Of a stretch of 64,000 nt of DNA, positions 62,199 through 64,000 are shown one piece after another. Source of the DNA: Novosphingobium cyanobacteriorum (GTDB lineage: Bacteria > Pseudomonadota > Alphaproteobacteria > Sphingomonadales > Sphingomonadaceae); the NCBI RefSeq assembly GCF_029436685.1, contig NZ_JAROCY010000004.1, positions 62,001 to 126,000 of the forward strand. The letters run 5' to 3'. The notes beneath the pieces are model-generated. The model saw nothing but the letters and a program-made list of their open reading frames with translations, was not told where the DNA came from and made no database searches. The position numbers were made by a program, and so were the translations under genes. Positions within the stretch are counted from its first letter, which is position 1; every line of letters starts with the position of its first letter.

Positions 62199-62225
62199 AA
62201 CTTTACAAGCAAATCCTGTAAAGTT
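62199..62225. promoter_or_regulatory. Candidate ScfR/RamB operator between regulator and aceA
   Basis: Perfect nine-base arms AACTTTACA and TGTAAAGTT separated by nine bases. The half-site ACTTTACAAGCAAA resembles the ACTTTGCAAA-like motif bound by RamB in Corynebacterium. It lies 26 bases from the regulator start and 95 from aceA. A TTGACA at 62225-62230 partly overlaps it. Confidence 0.65.
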
Positions 62226-62320
62226 TGACAACAAGACTTCGCGAGGGGTGTCCGACTCTCGATGCGCTGCGTTACCGGGATGCCACGCACACCGAACACC
62301 TGCGTGAGGGAAACCGAGTA

Positions 62321-63916
62321 ATGACCTACCAGAGCAAGATTGCCGAGGCCCGCCAGGCCATTTCCCCGAACAGCCAGACCTGGGACGGCATCGAGGCCGA
62401 GAGCGTGGCGCGCATGCGCCTGCAGAACCGTTTCCGCACCGGGCTGGACATTGCGAAGTACACCGCCGCGATCATGCGAGCCGACATGGCCGCCTATGAT
62501 GCGGACCCGGCGAACTACACGCAGTCGCTCGGCTGCTGGCACGGCTTCATCGGCCAGCAGAAGATGATCTCCATCAAGAAGCACTTCGGCAGCACCAAGG
62601 GGCGTTACCTCTACCTGTCCGGCTGGATGGTCGCCGCGCTGCGCAGCGAATTCGGCCCGCTGCCCGATCAGTCGATGCACGAAAAGACCAGCGTTCCCGC
62701 GCTGATCGAAGAGCTCTACACCTTCCTGCGCCAGGCTGACGCCCGCGAGCTGGGCGGCCTATTCCGCGATCTGGATGCCGCCAAGAAGGCGGGTGACGCA
62801 GTCAACACCCACCGTCTGCTCCACAAGATCGACGAATTCCAGACCCACGTCGTGCCGATCATCGCGGATATCGACGCCGGCTTCGGCAATGCCGAGGCGA
62901 CCTACCTGCTGGCCAAGAAGTTCATCGAGGCGGGCGCCTGCTGCATCCAGATCGAAAACCAGGTATCGGACGAAAAGCAGTGCGGCCACCAGGATGGCAA
63001 GGTCACTGTGCCGCACGACGACTTCCTCGCGAAGATCCGCGCGGTTCGCTATGCCTTCATGGAGCTGGGCGTGGATGACGGCGTGATCGTCGCCCGCACG
63101 GACTCGCTGGGCGCGGGCCTGACCAAGCAGATCGCCTATGTCCGCGAAGCGGGCGACATCGGCGACCAGTACAACAGCTTCCTCGATTGCGAGGAAGTGG
63201 ACGCCGCCAGCCTCGGCCACGGCGACGTGCTGATCAGCCGTGACGGCAAGCTGATGCGCCCCAAGCGCCTGCCGAGCAATCTCTTCCAGTTCCGCCCGGG
63301 AACCGGCGAGGACCGCTGCGTGCTCGATTGCATCACTTCGCTGCAGAACGGCGCGGACCTGCTGTGGATCGAAACCGAAAAGCCGCACATCGGCCAGATC
63401 GGTGGCATGGTCAGCCGCATCCGCGAAGTGATCCCCAACGCCAAGCTGGTCTACAACAACAGCCCCAGCTTCAACTGGACGCTGAACTTCCGCCAGCAGG
63501 TCTATGACGCGATGGTCGAAGCCGGCAAGGACGTGTCCGCCTATGACCGCGCCAAGCTGATGAGCGTGGACTACGACGGCACCGAGCTGGGCATCGAAGC
63601 CGACGAGCGCATCCGCACCTTCCAGCGCGATGCGGCGGCGCAGGCCGGCATCTTCCACCACCTGATCACGCTGCCGACCTATCACACCGCCGCGCTCAGC
63701 ACCGACAACCTCGCCAAGCGCTACTTCGGCGAAGAAGGCATGCTCGGCTACGTCAAGCAGGTGCAGCGCGAGGAAATCCGCCAGGGCATCGCCTGCGTGA
63801 AGCACCAGAACATGGCCGGTTCCGACATTGGCGACGACCACAAGGAATACTTCGCCGGTGAAGCCGCGCTCAAGGCCGGTGGCGCGCACAACACGATGAA
63901 CCAGTTCGCCGCCTGA
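62321..63916 (+). CDS. aceA: Isocitrate lyase (531-residue type)
   Basis: A 531-residue glyoxylate-cycle enzyme splitting isocitrate to succinate and glyoxylate. The catalytic loop reads DEKQCGHQDGKV (Cys, Gly, His), in place of the shorter KKCGHMGGKV of E. coli. Other sites: VPIIADIDAGFGNAEATYLLAKKFIEAGA, VARTDSLGAGLTKQIAYV and NNSPSFNWTL. Length and motif match the long isocitrate lyase group of Pseudomonas. The ATG at 62321 opens TYQSKIAEARQAI. Divergent from its likely regulator. Allows growth on acetate and fatty-acid-derived acetyl-CoA. Confidence 0.97.
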   Translation: MTYQSKIAEARQAISPNSQTWDGIEAESVARMRLQNRFRTGLDIAKYTAAIMRADMAAYDADPANYTQSLGCWHGFIGQQKMISIKKHFGSTKGRYLYLSGWMVAALRSEFGPLPDQSMHEKTSVPALIEELYTFLRQADARELGGLFRDLDAAKKAGDAVNTHRLLHKIDEFQTHVVPIIADIDAGFGNAEATYLLAKKFIEAGACCIQIENQVSDEKQCGHQDGKVTVPHDDFLAKIRAVRYAFMELGVDDGVIVARTDSLGAGLTKQIAYVREAGDIGDQYNSFLDCEEVDAASLGHGDVLISRDGKLMRPKRLPSNLFQFRPGTGEDRCVLDCITSLQNGADLLWIETEKPHIGQIGGMVSRIREVIPNAKLVYNNSPSFNWTLNFRQQVYDAMVEAGKDVSAYDRAKLMSVDYDGTELGIEADERIRTFQRDAAAQAGIFHHLITLPTYHTAALSTDNLAKRYFGEEGMLGYVKQVQREEIRQGIACVKHQNMAGSDIGDDHKEYFAGEAALKAGGAHNTMNQFAA

Positions 63917-63921
63917 TTTCC

Positions 63922-63950
63922 CCGGGGGCCGGCAGATCGCCGCCGGTCCC
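63922..63950 (+). terminator. Hairpin after aceA
   Basis: GGGGGCCGGC and GCCGGTCCCC arms (one G-U pair) shortly after the aceA stop, followed by ACTTTG with no T run. The window ends with AAGGAG, which looks like the ribosome binding site of a gene beyond the edge. Confidence 0.45.
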
Positions 63951-64000
63951 CACTTTGACCCAAGCAGTTTCGCGGCATCCCGCCACGAAGATCCAAGGAG

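Overview
The window is a GC-rich, densely coded chromosomal segment of an alphaproteobacterium. Gene content and order point to the Sphingomonadales, possibly Novosphingobium or a relative: MucR and a Fur lacking CxxC motifs, the tsaB-rimI-mucR-fur-plsC-miaB-phoH-ybeY-corC block, a his cluster running into ybgC-tolQRAB-pal, class II DAHP synthase, a cytochrome bd oxidase with a DUF2474 peptide, and a PEP-CTERM-like peptide. The genus is inference. No rRNA, tRNA, CRISPR array or insertion sequence was recognised, and no gap between supported genes exceeds 300 bases.

Layout. 1-11.4 kb: solitary antitoxin-like gene, mgtE operon, cyclophilin, AraC regulator, Rap1a/Tai-like secreted protein, serralysin-type RTX protease, HigBA-type toxin-antitoxin pair, then LysR-corC-ybeY-phoH on the minus strand. 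11.4-16.4 kb: a small His/Arg-rich secreted protein and a 1,437-residue RTX protein separate phoH from miaB. 16.4-22.5 kb: miaB, yefM-yoeB, plsC, fur, mucR, rimI, tsaB and a NifU-like Fe-S scaffold. 22.6-28.6 kb: FKBP isomerase, large M16 peptidase, a lower-GC two-gene cassette (M15-like hydrolase plus membrane protein) and class II DAHP synthase. 28.8-33.2 kb: a second RTX repeat protein behind a G10 tract, a secreted proline-iminopeptidase-like hydrolase, a phage-type ASCH-like gene and gmk.

33.3-40.2 kb is a divergent acyl-CoA catabolic locus: two acyl-CoA dehydrogenases and an SDR on the minus strand; a third acyl-CoA dehydrogenase, a zinc alcohol dehydrogenase and an APH-type kinase on the plus strand. 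The kinase/dehydrogenase/SDR combination recalls the 4-hydroxyacyl-CoA (levulinate, ACAD10/11) route. 40.2-48 kb: lipoprotein amidohydrolase, sspB, and hisBHAFE, into which a GH130-like gene and a 55-residue PEP-CTERM-like gene with a sigma-54-type promoter have been inserted. 48-53.3 kb: ybgC-tolQRAB-pal and a J-domain protein. 53.3-57.9 kb: RNase H-like protein, pseudouridine synthase, cca-nudix-DUF1285-GNAT, DUF2442/DUF4160 pair. 58-64 kb: cydAB plus small subunit, then an ScfR/RamB-type regulator divergent from isocitrate lyase, with a near-perfect operator candidate between them.

Several intergenic inverted repeats are present: two related copies of a CTTCGACA...TGTCGAAG element, one of a GCAAAGACGC...GCGTCTCTGCG element, and one CTCCCCATTT...AAATGGGGAG element.
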